DNA from: Elusimicrobiota bacterium
GTDB taxonomy: Bacteria; Elusimicrobiota; Elusimicrobia; Elusimicrobiales; UBA9959
Direction: 5' to 3'
DNA length: 64,000 nt
NCBI GenBank assembly: GCA_026388155.1
Contig: JAPLKI010000022.1
Coordinates: 62,001-126,000, forward strand
Shown here: piece after piece, positions 41,540 to 51,207 of the stretch
How the letters are laid out: each line of letters opens with the position of its first letter
Numbering within the stretch: the stretch's first letter is position 1
The notes under the pieces: model-generated
The model's database searches: none
What the model saw: only the letters and a program-made list of their open reading frames with translations
What the model was told of the DNA's origin: nothing
Program-made: the position numbers and the translations under genes

Positions 41540-42464
41540 CCGCGCGGCTTATCTGGATACTGCTTTGGCTCATATTGCCGGGCAGATAGGCCCTGTGGCG
41601 GACTTAGTTGAGGTGCTGGTGTCGGATAACTGCTCTACGGATTCTACTGAGGTTGTGATTAAAGCCCGTACTGCCGCGGGGCTGAAGATAACCTATCTGC
41701 GCAACGCCTCTAACATGGGGCCGGACAACAATTTCGTGCAGTGCTACAAAGCTGCCGCCGGGAAATATTTCTGGCTTCTGGGCGACGACGACATAATCCT
41801 GGATGGCGCCATCGGCCGCGTAATCGACATCGTGAAAAACGGCGAATACGGGGTGCTGCACCTGAACTCCTACGGATTTAGGAAAAGCTTGGAGGACGAA
41901 CGGCCGGCGGGCAATCCTTCCGGGTACGAGGTGCATTCGAACCTGAACGCTTTTCTCGGCAGAGCAAGCTATTTTCTTACATTCATCTCTTCGAACATCA
42001 TAAACAAAGATCTCGCGGGCGCGGATTTAAACTTTGACGAATTCCGAAACACGAACCTTATACAGCTTTGCTGGACTTTTGAGGCCGTTTTCAAAGGGAA
42101 GCCGAACGTGTATGTGCGCAGCTACTCAGTAGCCGCCAAGGCCGACGCTTCCGGCGGTTATATGCTTTGTCAGGTCTTTGGAAAGAATTTCCTGGACGTA
42201 TGTGGGATCTATATCCGGAAGGGCGTCGAGCCCGCCTGCTTCGAGATAATAAAGCGGCGCCTGCTGCTTAGATTCTTTCCCGCCAACATAATAAGGGCAA
42301 GAAAGAACATCCTGGCCACGAAACCTGAGGACTATTTCGGGGCCCTTTACCCGCTTTACCGGCGATACCTGTATTTCTGGATCTTTACGATGCCCGCCAT
42401 AATGCTGCCGCTTTGGCCGGCCTTTATGATATTCAAAGCCGCGGACTGGCTGCGGAAAAAATAA
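41493..42464 (+). CDS. Family 2 glycosyltransferase, abequosyl/tyvelosyltransferase (RfbV)-like
   Basis: 323 residues. TIAIPTYNRAAYLDTALAHI opens the fold, then VLVSDNCSTDSTEVV and YLRNASNMGPDNNFVQCYKA, and FWLLGDDDIILDGA with a triple-Asp metal site. This wording is that of the RfbV group, which transfers CDP-3,6-dideoxyhexoses (abequose, paratose or tyvelose) in Salmonella. With a CDP-tyvelose pathway encoded here, a tyvelosyltransferase is a reasonable inference, though donor choice is not proven by sequence. A C-terminal hydrophobic stretch (about 290-318) may hold it at the membrane. Confidence 0.8.
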   Translation: MNNPAPLLTIAIPTYNRAAYLDTALAHIAGQIGPVADLVEVLVSDNCSTDSTEVVIKARTAAGLKITYLRNASNMGPDNNFVQCYKAAAGKYFWLLGDDDIILDGAIGRVIDIVKNGEYGVLHLNSYGFRKSLEDERPAGNPSGYEVHSNLNAFLGRASYFLTFISSNIINKDLAGADLNFDEFRNTNLIQLCWTFEAVFKGKPNVYVRSYSVAAKADASGGYMLCQVFGKNFLDVCGIYIRKGVEPACFEIIKRRLLLRFFPANIIRARKNILATKPEDYFGALYPLYRRYLYFWIFTMPAIMLPLWPAFMIFKAADWLRKK

Positions 42465-42486
42465 GACGGCACGCCCGGGAGGGCCA

Positions 42487-43035
42487 ATGCTCGCAGAACT
42501 GCTGAAAAAAGACCTTGAACGCCTTTACTATTACGCCGGCCAGGCTGACCGGAAAGCCGGGCTGACGGACGTACTGTGCGGTGTGTTTAACCCGCGGTTC
42601 ACGCCCGTGGTAATATTCCGTGCGGCCCATTCCCTGTATCTTGGGAACCATTCTATACTTTCTCGGCTGGTCTCGCTGGCTAACTTCCTGTTGTTCGGGA
42701 TAGAGATGGCGGCGCGCTGCGAGGTAGGGCCGGGTCTCTGTTTCGCGCATACCTACGGCATAGTCATCGGCGCCCGCAAGATAGGCAGCAATGCGCTTAT
42801 TTACCACGAAGTCACGCTGGGGGCTAAGGAAATGGATGTGGCCTATACCCCGGAGAAGCGGCCGCTGCTGGGGGATAATGTGGTGATAGGCGCCGGCGCC
42901 AAGGTGCTGGGCGGTATAACCATAGGCGACAACGCCGTTATAGGGGCCAACGCCGTGGTCACGCGGGATATCCCGCCTAATTCCGTGGCCGGCGGCATAC
43001 CGGCCAAAGTAATAAAGCAAAGGACCGTAAAATGA
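42487..43035 (+). CDS. Serine acetyltransferase-like O-acetyltransferase (left-handed beta-helix)
   Basis: 182 residues. The N-terminal helical part is followed by hexapeptide repeats: CFAHTYGIVIGARKIG, IYHEVTLGA with the catalytic-type His, PLLGDNVVIGAGAKVLGG, and IGANAVVTRDIPPNSVAGGI. This is the CysE/EpsC group. In a polysaccharide locus it more likely acetylates a sugar hydroxyl than serine; no cysteine genes are near. GGGAGGG lies 4 nt before the ATG. The stop overlaps the next gene (ATGA). Confidence 0.8.
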   Translation: MLAELLKKDLERLYYYAGQADRKAGLTDVLCGVFNPRFTPVVIFRAAHSLYLGNHSILSRLVSLANFLLFGIEMAARCEVGPGLCFAHTYGIVIGARKIGSNALIYHEVTLGAKEMDVAYTPEKRPLLGDNVVIGAGAKVLGGITIGDNAVIGANAVVTRDIPPNSVAGGIPAKVIKQRTVK

Positions 43036-43817
43036 GCGGCAGCCCGGCCGTCACTATTTCCCTGGTCGCCCTGAACCAGCGCCCGGACCTGGAGCGGCTG
43101 CTGCCTACGCTTATGCCCGCGGCCGGGAGGGCGGATGCCGAGGTGCTGCTGGTAAATAACAGGTCCACGGACGGCACTAAGGAATTTCTCGCCGCAAATT
43201 ACCCCGGGATAAGCGTGGTGGAGAACCACGACGCGGCGGGCTACGGCGAGAACCACAATATAAACCTTAAGCGTTCGGCGGGCCGCTACTTCGTGATAAT
43301 GAACTCCGATATGACGGTGCGCCCGGATACCTTCGCCCTGCTTAGGGATTTCATGGACGCTAACCCGGATGTGGGCGCGGCCTGCCCCAAAGTGCTTAAC
43401 CCGGACGGCTCAATACAGGGGCTTAATAAGCTGCATCCCACGGTATGGGACCTGTTCCTGCGGCGTTTCATGCCCCGTCCGTTTAAAAAATATTTTAAGC
43501 GCCGCATGGACGCTTTTGAAATGCGCGACGTTGGCTACAGCCACAGCTATTATGTGCCTTCCGTCAGCGGCTGCTTCATGTTCTGCCGCGCCGGCCTGCT
43601 TAAAAAGCTGGGCGGTTTCGACGAGAAATACTTCCTGTACTTCGAGGACACTGATCTCTGCCGCAGCATACAGAAGACGCACCGGACCATGTACCTGCCG
43701 GAAGCGGAGGTGACGCATTTCTGGGCGCGTTCCGCGCATGTCAGTTTCAGGGCTATGGTCCGCTTCATCCACAGCACTTTCCGATATTTTAATAAGTGGG
43801 GCTATAAACTGTTCTGA
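43032..43817 (+). CDS. Family 2 glycosyltransferase (rhamnosyltransferase-like)
   Basis: 261 residues. VTISLVALNQRPDLERLL opens, LLVNNRSTDGTKEFL follows, and IMNSDMTVRPDTFALL carries the NSD-type DxD site. YFLYFEDTDLCRSIQKT is the acceptor-side motif common in rhamnosyltransferase-like GT2 proteins. It is soluble or peripheral, acting at the cytoplasmic face on the growing lipid-linked unit. Last gene before a promoter and hairpin (43849-43909), so a transcription unit probably ends here. Confidence 0.86.
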   Translation: MSGSPAVTISLVALNQRPDLERLLPTLMPAAGRADAEVLLVNNRSTDGTKEFLAANYPGISVVENHDAAGYGENHNINLKRSAGRYFVIMNSDMTVRPDTFALLRDFMDANPDVGAACPKVLNPDGSIQGLNKLHPTVWDLFLRRFMPRPFKKYFKRRMDAFEMRDVGYSHSYYVPSVSGCFMFCRAGLLKKLGGFDEKYFLYFEDTDLCRSIQKTHRTMYLPEAEVTHFWARSAHVSFRAMVRFIHSTFRYFNKWGYKLF

Positions 43818-43848
43818 CCCCGCGACCGCGGGATCCGCGTCAAATTAG

Positions 43849-43854
43849 TATAAT
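43849..43854 (+). promoter_or_regulatory. -10 box (TATAAT) for the phosphotransferase/polymerase genes
   Basis: TATAAT predicts a start near 43861, the first bases of the 50-nt hairpin that follows. No convincing -35 hexamer lies 17 nt upstream. Confidence 0.5.
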
Positions 43855-43859
43855 TCCTG

Positions 43860-43909
43860 CTAGTGTATTGTTTCGCAAAAGTAAAGCTATTTGCGAGATA
43901 ATACACTAG
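43860..43909 (+). promoter_or_regulatory. 20-bp hairpin at the 5' end of the phosphotransferase mRNA
   Basis: Left arm 43860-43879 and right arm 43890-43909 pair over all 20 positions, two of them as G-U (G43870 with U43899, U43872 with G43897), around a 10-nt loop. The outer half is CTAGTGTATT/AATACACTAG. It is not followed by a T-run, so it is not a normal terminator. It starts at the predicted transcription start and ends 13 nt before the ATG, next to the AGAGG ribosome site, so it may protect the mRNA or control translation. The G-U pairs mean it is more complete as RNA than as DNA. Confidence 0.6.
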
Positions 43910-43922
43910 AGGTTTGAGGCAA

Positions 43923-45326
43923 ATGCTCATATTCAGGTGGCGGCGGATATTACTTTTTCTGGGCGACCTGGCGCTTTTTTATGTCGCGCTGGGCCTGGCT
44001 CTTATCGTCCGGCATTTTGCCCTTATAACTCCGGAATTCTACCTTCATAACGTCAAGGTCTTCTCTTTGCTCGTCCCTATCTGGGCCGGGGTGTTCTATG
44101 TGGTGGGTCTTTACGATATACGACGCGTAAACAAGCTGACGAACCTTATTAACTACACGCTGCTCGCCCTGGTCGCCAGTTCTTCCGTATCGGTGGCTGT
44201 CCTCTACCTTTTTTCGCTGCAGATAGGCACCAGCCCCAAGATCAATTTTATGGTGGCGTTCATACTTATGCACGCGCTGGCCATGCTGTGGCGGCGGATC
44301 TGGACGCGATTCTTGCTGGCGAAAGTGCTGGCCCAGCGCGTGGCTTTCCTGGGGAGCAACCCCCTTATCGAGGAAATACGCCGCGACCTGGAAAATAACC
44401 CCCATCTCGGCTTCTCCGTTGCGCCGCTGCCCGAATTAGCCGCCCGCAGGAACGAAGGCGGTTTGCCGGCGCTCGGCAGGCGCGCGGGGGGGGGGGCTTT
44501 TTCGGTGGACGTGCTTGTGGTGAATTCTTCCGATGCGGCCAATAGTTCCCTCTTCGAGAGTCTTGTGGTTTCGACTGCGGTAGCGGAGGATATCCCGGTT
44601 ATCTCCCACCTGGATTTTTACGAAGACCTTTACGGGAAGATACCGCCGGAGCATGCGGCCGAATCAGGCTGGCTGTTCCGGAACGTGCTTAGCCGGGACA
44701 AGAACGTTTATCTGCTGGTCAAGCGTGCAATAGACATATGCGTCTCCGCCGCCGGGCTGATAGGCGGATTTCCGTTCTTCGCCGCCGTGTATGCCGCCCT
44801 CAAGATCGCCGATGGCAAGCGCCATCCGGCTTTATATTTTCAGAAACGCGTCGGCTACTTGGGCAGGAAGTTCGTTATCTGGAAGTTCCGCACTATGGTC
44901 CCCGGCGCCGACAAGGCAGGGCCCCTTTATAAGGCCATGCAGGGGGATTCCAGGATAACCGCTTTGGGGAAGTTCCTGCGCCGCACGCGCCTGGATGAAC
45001 TGCCGCAGCTTTGGAACGTTTTTAAAGGGGATATGTCCCTGGTGGGGCCGCGCCCCGAGTGGACGCAGGAGGTGCGGCTGCTTGAACAGGGCGTGCCGCA
45101 CTACCACCTGCGCCACCTTGTAAAACCCGGATTGACCGGCTGGGCGCAGATAAATTTCAGGGCCACCTCCAATGAACAGGAATCCGTGGAAAAACTCCGC
45201 TACGACCTGTATTATGTCAAGAACATTTCGCTTGCGCTGGATATAGGCATTATACTGCGCACTTTACGCAGGGTTTTCCAGAAAGACGCCTCTTTTACAG
45301 TCAAGAAAAGCGCTGAAGTAAAATAA
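43923..45326 (+). CDS. Undecaprenyl-phosphate sugar phosphotransferase (WbaP/WcaJ type)
   Basis: 467 residues from the ATG at 43923; a TTG 9 nt earlier is less likely. Four or five N-terminal membrane segments, a central cytoplasmic Rossmann-like region ([11 protein letters not shown] near 140), then the catalytic domain from about residue 255: [52 protein letters not shown] and [11 protein letters not shown]. It starts O-antigen repeat synthesis by moving a sugar-1-phosphate to undecaprenyl phosphate. Its sugar is unknown. It lies 4 nt from the polymerase gene and is preceded by a 20-bp hairpin. Confidence 0.92.
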   Translation: MLIFRWRRILLFLGDLALFYVALGLALIVRHFALITPEFYLHNVKVFSLLVPIWAGVFYVVGLYDIRRVNKLTNLINYTLLALVASSSVSVAVLYLFSLQIGTSPKINFMVAFILMHALAMLWRRIWTRFLLAKVLAQRVAFLGSNPLIEEIRRDLENNPHLGFSVAPLPELAARRNEGGLPALGRRAGGGAFSVDVLVVNSSDAANSSLFESLVVSTAVAEDIPVISHLDFYEDLYGKIPPEHAAESGWLFRNVLSRDKNVYLLVKRAIDICVSAAGLIGGFPFFAAVYAALKIADGKRHPALYFQKRVGYLGRKFVIWKFRTMVPGADKAGPLYKAMQGDSRITALGKFLRRTRLDELPQLWNVFKGDMSLVGPRPEWTQEVRLLEQGVPHYHLRHLVKPGLTGWAQINFRATSNEQESVEKLRYDLYYVKNISLALDIGIILRTLRRVFQKDASFTVKKSAEVK

Positions 45327-45329
45327 AAA

Positions 45330-46592
45330 ATGACGGAAGCATCAAAACTATCCCTGCCGGAGAAAATTCTTGAATGGACCGTGTATGTTTTCGCGGCTTC
45401 CGTCCTGCTTTCCATAACTTTAAGCCAGGCGGCCGTATTAGTTATAGCCATATCGCTTATTTATCTTGCCGCGAAGGATAAAACTAAAGCTGCCGCATAC
45501 CTTGCGCGGATAAATGGCAGCGGTCTCGTTCTTCCGTTTTTGCTGTTTTTTATCGCTTATGTTTATTCCTCCATACTCGGAGTGGACAGGGCGAACAGTT
45601 TCTCCTTCCTGAACTCCGAACTTATAAAAGCACTGGCCTGCTTTGCTCTTATAGCGGCTGTGCCAGGTATAAAAACCGCCGCCGCGGGCGCGTGGTATGC
45701 CGCCGGAGCGACATTAATGGGGGCGCTTGGCATCTGGCAGTTTATTCGCGGACATATGCTTTCAGACGGTCAGGATACAATCCGGGCTCACGTAAAGATG
45801 CATGCCGTTACCTACGGCGAAACAATGGCCGTGGCGCTGATATTCTCTTTAGTGGGTTTTATAAATTCAAAAAAAGGAACCTTCGCGCGAAAAGCGTATT
45901 TTGTCTCTGCGATCGTCCTGGTTGCGGCTTTTTCCCTGAGTCTGAGCCGCGGCCCCGCCATCGGACTTGCCTTTGCGCTGGCCATGCTGTATTTCCTTGA
46001 ACCGCGCTCGCGTAAAATGCTGCGCGTGGCCGCGGTGGTCTTTTTTGCGGCGCTGGCCGTCACAGTTTCCGCCGTTCCGTCTTTCAGGCTTAGGCTGGTC
46101 TCGATCCCGCGCGTTATGGTCCAACTGGTATCCGGGGAAAAAAATACAGCCGCCGGTGTGGACGAAAGTTCGTCTATACGCGTGGAGCTGTTGAGAGTAG
46201 GCGTGAAAATAATCCGGGACTATCCGGTAGGAGGGGTCGGGCCGTATAATGTAAAGCGGGTCTTCGGCTTTTATCATCCCGGGCTTTTTGACAGCAGATA
46301 CGACTCAAACGATGTTCACAACCTTTATATGGAAAAGGCGGCTGAGTACGGCCTGGCCGGCGGCCTGATATTTATTTATCTGCTGTTCTCGTTTTTGCGG
46401 CTGGTTTATGGAAATTACCGCGCTCTCCGCAGCGCGGAAAGCCTGTGGGCTTTTACGGCGCTGGCGGGATTTTACGTTATGATGCTTACGGATTCATCCT
46501 ATCACCTGCCCAGGGTGGCTATGAGCCTCTATTTCATGTTGGCGCTTTCCCAGGCCCCGGACACACCTCGCGCTGAAGCGCTGAAGCGCTGA
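45330..46592 (+). CDS. O-antigen polymerase/ligase family membrane protein (Wzy/WaaL-like)
   Basis: 420 residues, about 11 hydrophobic segments, and a large periplasmic loop near residues 245-330 containing DSRYDSNDVHNLYMEKAAEYG, the usual Wzy_C/O-antigen ligase signature (PF04932). In a locus with Wzx and WbaP it is probably the polymerase Wzy; the ligase WaaL has the same fold, so the role is not certain. The last residues (EALKR-stop) are encoded by the left arm of palindrome J. Confidence 0.85.
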   Translation: MTEASKLSLPEKILEWTVYVFAASVLLSITLSQAAVLVIAISLIYLAAKDKTKAAAYLARINGSGLVLPFLLFFIAYVYSSILGVDRANSFSFLNSELIKALACFALIAAVPGIKTAAAGAWYAAGATLMGALGIWQFIRGHMLSDGQDTIRAHVKMHAVTYGETMAVALIFSLVGFINSKKGTFARKAYFVSAIVLVAAFSLSLSRGPAIGLAFALAMLYFLEPRSRKMLRVAAVVFFAALAVTVSAVPSFRLRLVSIPRVMVQLVSGEKNTAAGVDESSSIRVELLRVGVKIIRDYPVGGVGPYNVKRVFGFYHPGLFDSRYDSNDVHNLYMEKAAEYGLAGGLIFIYLLFSFLRLVYGNYRALRSAESLWAFTALAGFYVMMLTDSSYHLPRVAMSLYFMLALSQAPDTPRAEALKR

Positions 46593-46672
46593 AGAAAAAA
46601 ATACAGGCTTCCAAGCTTTAACCCTTCATATATTCCAGAACTTCAGACTTCAGCGCTTCAGGCTTCAGAACT
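46566..46672 (+). repeat. Word-repeat palindrome J (GCGCTGAA words)
   Basis: The left arm is three GCGCTGAA words that also encode the end and stop of the polymerase gene. The middle is AGAAAAAAATACAGG, CTTTAACCCTTCATATATTCC. The right arm is complementary CTTCAGACTTCAGCGCTTCAGGCTTCAG. It ends about 17 nt before the gap -10 box. Confidence 0.75.
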
Positions 46673-46688
46673 TACCAAGCGGGTAATT

Positions 46689-46697
46689 TGTTATAAT
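46689..46697 (+). promoter_or_regulatory. Extended -10 promoter (TGTTATAAT) for gap
   Basis: TGT-TATAAT is an extended -10; a transcript would start near 46704 and carry about 75 nt of leader with GGAGG before the gap ATG. No -35 is apparent. Confidence 0.55.
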
Positions 46698-46748
46698 TAA
46701 TCTGCGCCTTGGTATGCGGAACGCGCGGCGCTGAATAAAATTTATTGA

Positions 46749-47831
<1,083 letters not shown>

Positions 47832-47839
47832 TCAGTGAA

Positions 47840-47918
47840 AAGTGGATAGTGTAGAGTGGATAGTGGATAGAAACTCCGCTTACTCTCTGCACTCTCAACT
47901 CTACACTCTACACTATCA
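47840..47918 (+). repeat. Word-repeat palindrome K (GTGGATA words)
   Basis: Left: AGTGGATA, GTGTAGA, GTGGATA, GTGGATA; core GAAACTCCGCTTA; right: CTCTCTGCACTCTCAACTC and TACACTCTACACTATC. It ends next to the AAGGAG ribosome site of the following gene. Confidence 0.75.
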
Positions 47919-47933
47919 TTAAGGAGAGCTGAT

Positions 47934-49274
47934 ATGGCAAAAAAAGTTCTGATAATGGGAGCGGCAGGCAGGGATTTCCATAATTTCAACGTTTATTATC
48001 GCGACAACAAAAAATACGAGGTGGTGGCGTTCACCGCTTTCCAGATCCCGAATATAGCGGGGCGTAAATATCCCGCGGTTTTGGCGGGAAAGCTATACCC
48101 GTCCGGCATACCTATTTATGAAGAAAAAGAGATGCCGGCGCTTATAAAGAAACTCAAGGTGGACGAAGTTGTGTTCGCCTATTCGGATGTAAGCTTTAAT
48201 ACCGTTATGGCCAAAGGGTCCATAGCGCTCGCCTGCGGAGCGGATTTCAAGCTGCTCAGCGGCGACCACACGTTCATAAAATCAAAAAAACCGGTCGTGT
48301 CGGTGTGCGCCGTGCGGACCGGCTGCGGCAAGAGCCAGACTACCCGCATGATAGCCGGCATGCTTAAAGAAATGGGTAAGAAGGTCGTGGCTATACGCCA
48401 CCCCATGCCCTACGGCGACCTGTCCGAGCAGATCTGGCAGAGGTTCGCTTCGCTGAAAGATCTGGAGAAACATAAATGCACCATTGAAGAAATGGAGGAA
48501 TACGAGCCGCACATAGCCGCCGGCTGTATCGTTTATGCCGGCGTGGACTACGGCAAAATACTTGAGGAGGCCGAGAAGGAAGCTGATGTTATTTTATGGG
48601 ACGGAGGCAACAACGACCTGCCTTTCTATAAACCCGACCTCCACATAGTGGTAACCGATCCGCTGCGCCCCGGACATGAGGAGATGTATCATCCGGGCGC
48701 CACGAACCTGCGCATGGCCGATGTCGTGATAATAAACAAGGTTGACACCGCCGAGCCGGATGCCGTTGAAAAAGTGAAGGACAACATCAAGCGCATGAAC
48801 CCCAGGGCCAGAATTATCGAAGCCGAGTCCCCCGTTATTATAGAAAACGAAAACGGCCAGGTAAAAAACAAGAAAGTCCTGGTGGTGGAAGACGGCCCCA
48901 CGCTCACTCACGGAGGAATGGAATACGGAGCGGCCTATGTGGCCGCCAAACAGTACGGCGCCGCTGAAATAGTCGACCCGAGGCCCTACGCCATCGGAAC
49001 CATTAAAAAGGTTTTTGAAAACTTCCCGCACCTCGAAGACATCCTGCCCGCCATGGGTTACGGCAAAGAGCAGATGGAAGAGCTTAAAAAAACCATTAAC
49101 GCTATACCGGCGGACCTGGTGCTTGTAGGCACGCCGATAGATCTGGCGGAACATCTTAAGTTCAACAAACCGTCGGTGCGCGTCACCTATTCGCTGAAAG
49201 AACGCACCACTCCCGGCATGAAAGAAGAGCTGAAGGTGATGCTTAAGAACGCCAGCAGGCTGGTAGGCGTGTAG
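47934..49274 (+). CDS. Cyclic 2,3-diphosphoglycerate synthetase-like P-loop protein
   Basis: 446 residues. The first 125 residues are a Rossmann-like domain; then VCAVRTGCGKSQTTRMIAGM gives a P-loop, DVILWDGGNNDLPFYKPDLH a Walker-B-like block, and VVIINKVDTAE a nucleotide-specificity loop. I recognise this as the family of archaeal cyclic 2,3-diphosphoglycerate synthetase, which closes 2,3-bisphosphoglycerate with ATP; bacterial members are mostly called GTPases of unknown role. Here it lies between gap and pgk, the two genes around 1,3-bisphosphoglycerate, which supports a link to that metabolite pool. AAGGAG lies before the ATG. Confidence 0.8.
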   Translation: MAKKVLIMGAAGRDFHNFNVYYRDNKKYEVVAFTAFQIPNIAGRKYPAVLAGKLYPSGIPIYEEKEMPALIKKLKVDEVVFAYSDVSFNTVMAKGSIALACGADFKLLSGDHTFIKSKKPVVSVCAVRTGCGKSQTTRMIAGMLKEMGKKVVAIRHPMPYGDLSEQIWQRFASLKDLEKHKCTIEEMEEYEPHIAAGCIVYAGVDYGKILEEAEKEADVILWDGGNNDLPFYKPDLHIVVTDPLRPGHEEMYHPGATNLRMADVVIINKVDTAEPDAVEKVKDNIKRMNPRARIIEAESPVIIENENGQVKNKKVLVVEDGPTLTHGGMEYGAAYVAAKQYGAAEIVDPRPYAIGTIKKVFENFPHLEDILPAMGYGKEQMEELKKTINAIPADLVLVGTPIDLAEHLKFNKPSVRVTYSLKERTTPGMKEELKVMLKNASRLVGV

Positions 49275-49289
49275 GACGACCGGCTTTCT

Positions 49290-49354
49290 GGATGCGTAGA
49301 GGTATAGATGCGTAATTCGGGGCTATGCCTCCACGCCTCTAAGTTGCTATGCAT
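49290..49354 (+). repeat. Word-repeat palindrome L (GATGCGTA words)
   Basis: GATGCGTA, GAGGTATA, GATGCGTA on the left; core ATTCGGGG; GCTATGCCTCCACGCCTC and TAAGTTGCTATGCATC on the right. The pairing is looser than in the other copies. Its right-arm word recurs, inverted and unpaired, at the end of rfbH (24557-24594). Confidence 0.65.
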
Positions 49355-49374
49355 CAAAAAATATCGAGGTTCTT

Positions 49375-50592
49375 ATGACCGTTGAAAATAAAACCGTGCT
49401 TAAACTGGCGAAAGTGCAGGACGCGCATTTAAAGAATAAAACCGTGCTGGTGCGTGTTGATTACAATGTGCCCATGAAAGACGGGGTTATCAACGACGAT
49501 ACGCGCATTCGTGAAACGCTTAAAACGCTGAAACTGCTGCTTGCGGCAAATTGTAAGGTGGTTCTGATCGCGCATCTTGGCCGCCCCAAGGGTAAGCCCG
49601 ATCCCAAGTACAGCCTGGGGCCCATAGCCCCGCGTCTTGAGGCGCTGGCCGGGGTTAAAGTGCGTTTCGCGGCCGATTGTGTGGGTCCGAAGGCGGATAA
49701 AACGATAGCCGACGCAAAAAACGGGGAAATAGTTCTGCTTGAAAACCTGCGCTATCATACCGAGGAAGAAAAAAACGACGAAACTTTCGCGAGGCAGCTC
49801 GCCGGGCACGGGGAATTTTTCGTGCAGGAGGCTTTCGGAGCGCTTCACCGGGCGCACGCTTCAACCGCGGCTATAGCCAAATTTCTGCCCGGAGCCATAG
49901 GTTACCTGGTGCAAAAAGAACTGGAATACCTTGACAAAACCATGGTAAGCCCCGTGCGGCCTTTTGTGGCCATTATCGGGGGAGCAAAGGTGTCGGACAA
50001 AATAAACGTGCTTTATAGCCTGCTCGACAAGGTGGATACCCTTATTATCGGGGGCGGTATGGCTTACACTTTCCTCGCGGCCCAAAACACTAACATAGGC
50101 AACTCGCTTTTGGAGGCTGATAAAGTGGACGAGGCGAAGGCTATAATTCTGAAAGCTTTCAAAAACAATGTCGAAATGCTTTTGCCGGCGGACCACCGCG
50201 TGGTGCGCGAAATAAAACCGGATGCCGCGCTGGAAATAACCCAGGCCATGGCGGTGCCTGATGGCTGGATAGGCGTGGATGTTGGCCCAAGAACGGAACT
50301 GCTGTTTGCCGACAAGATAAAGGGAGCGAAGACCATTTTCTGGAACGGTCCGGTGGGCATTTTTGAAATCCCCGCTTTCGCCGGCGGCAGTATAACCGTG
50401 GCCAGGTCCATGGCTGAAGCCACAAAAAGCGGAGCCACCACGATACTTGGCGGCGGCGATACCCTCTCCGTGCTGAAAACGGCCAAGGTGGGCGCTGAAC
50501 AGATGTCACATTGCTCCACCGGGGGCGGTGCGAGCCTTGAGTTTATTGAAGGCAAGCAGCTGCCCGGCCTGGTGGCGTTGGCGCAGAAATAG
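49375..50592 (+). CDS. pgk: Phosphoglycerate kinase
   Basis: 405 residues, normal length. It makes ATP from 1,3-bisphosphoglycerate. Visible signatures: VRVDYNVPMKDGVINDDTRI near residue 25, IAHLGRPKGK, LENLRYHTEEE, IGGAKVSDKI, WNGPVGIFEIPAF, and GGGDTLSVL in the nucleotide-binding C-terminal domain. GAGG lies before the ATG. With gap and the cDPG-synthetase-like gene it forms a lower-glycolysis group; palindromes on both sides make it unclear whether they are one transcript. Confidence 0.98.
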   Translation: MTVENKTVLKLAKVQDAHLKNKTVLVRVDYNVPMKDGVINDDTRIRETLKTLKLLLAANCKVVLIAHLGRPKGKPDPKYSLGPIAPRLEALAGVKVRFAADCVGPKADKTIADAKNGEIVLLENLRYHTEEEKNDETFARQLAGHGEFFVQEAFGALHRAHASTAAIAKFLPGAIGYLVQKELEYLDKTMVSPVRPFVAIIGGAKVSDKINVLYSLLDKVDTLIIGGGMAYTFLAAQNTNIGNSLLEADKVDEAKAIILKAFKNNVEMLLPADHRVVREIKPDAALEITQAMAVPDGWIGVDVGPRTELLFADKIKGAKTIFWNGPVGIFEIPAFAGGSITVARSMAEATKSGATTILGGGDTLSVLKTAKVGAEQMSHCSTGGGASLEFIEGKQLPGLVALAQK

Positions 50593-50594
50593 CT

Positions 50595-50673
50595 GCCATA
50601 AGCCGTAGGCCGTAAGCCATACGCAATAAGGAATTCCTTAAAATCCTATGGCCTAAAGCTTATGGCGTAGGGC
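50595..50673 (+). repeat. Word-repeat palindrome M (GCCATAA words), perfect core
   Basis: Left words GCCATAA, GCCGTAG, GCCGTAA, GCCATAC, GCAATAA; core AAGGAATTCCTTAAAA; right arm TCCTATGGCCTAAAGCTTAT and GGCGTAGGGC. It begins 2 nt after the pgk stop. Clearest copy of the shared core. Confidence 0.8.
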
Positions 50674-50703
50674 AAGCAGTAATTATCTTTGGAGGAATAA
50701 TAA

Positions 50704-51078
50704 ATGTATACCTTTCTTTTGGTGACTCATGTTTTAGCCGCTTCGGTGCTGATACTTTCCATAGTGGTATTTCAGACCAGCAAAGGTTCTGCGCTCGCGA
50801 TGTTCGGCGGAGGGGGGGATTCTCTTTTCAACTCCGCTACCGGAACTTCATTTATTAAAAAGTTCACTATCACGGTAGCGGCGGTATTCGCGGCCACCTC
50901 GCTTTTGCTTACGGTGTTCGCTTCTTCAAACCGCATGCGCTCAGTGGTGCAGGAATATCCTCTGCAGACCCGGCCTCAGCAGCAGGCCCCCGCGGCGCCG
51001 GCGGCACAGCCCGCGGGCGGATCTCCCGCTTCGGCCGCGGCTCCGGCGAAAGCCGCGCCCGCGCCTGCGAAGAAATAG
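50704..51078 (+). CDS. secG: Preprotein translocase subunit SecG
   Basis: 124 residues. Two transmembrane helices (about 1-22 and 55-78) joined by a loop with TSKGSALAMFGGGGDSLFNS, the conserved SecG signature (QxxKGxG...G). The C-terminal 40 residues are a Pro/Ala/Gln-rich tail (PQQQAPAAPAAQPAGGSP) longer than in many bacteria. It is an accessory subunit of the SecYEG channel in the inner membrane. GGAGG lies 9 nt before the ATG. The stop codon is the first base triplet of palindrome N. Confidence 0.93.
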   Translation: MYTFLLVTHVLAASVLILSIVVFQTSKGSALAMFGGGGDSLFNSATGTSFIKKFTITVAAVFAATSLLLTVFASSNRMRSVVQEYPLQTRPQQQAPAAPAAQPAGGSPASAAAPAKAAPAPAKK

Positions 51079-51202
51079 TCTAAGAGTCCAGGAGTCTGAG
51101 CGTCGTGGAATAAACAGACGTAAAAACAAAGAAACCTCGCGCAATAACGCGGGGTTTCTTTGTTTTGTGTGACTCTAAGACTCTTAGACTCCTGACCCTT
51201 AG
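51076..51202 (+). repeat. Word-repeat palindrome N (AGTCTAAG words) around a terminator
   Basis: TAGTCTAAGAGTCCAGGAGT and CTGAGCGTC on the left face GACTCTAAGACTCTTAGACT and CCTGACCC on the right. The words match palindrome D. Instead of the usual AAGGAATTCC core, a complete terminator hairpin occupies the centre. Confidence 0.75.
51123..51166. terminator. Bidirectional Rho-independent terminator between secG and the CNNM gene
   Basis: A 19-bp stem (outer AAAACAAAGAAACC, inner CGCG/CGCG) with the loop CAATAA and A/T-rich outer ends that give a T-run on both strands. It lies between convergent genes, so it can stop both transcripts. Confidence 0.9.
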
Positions 51203-51207
51203 AACAC

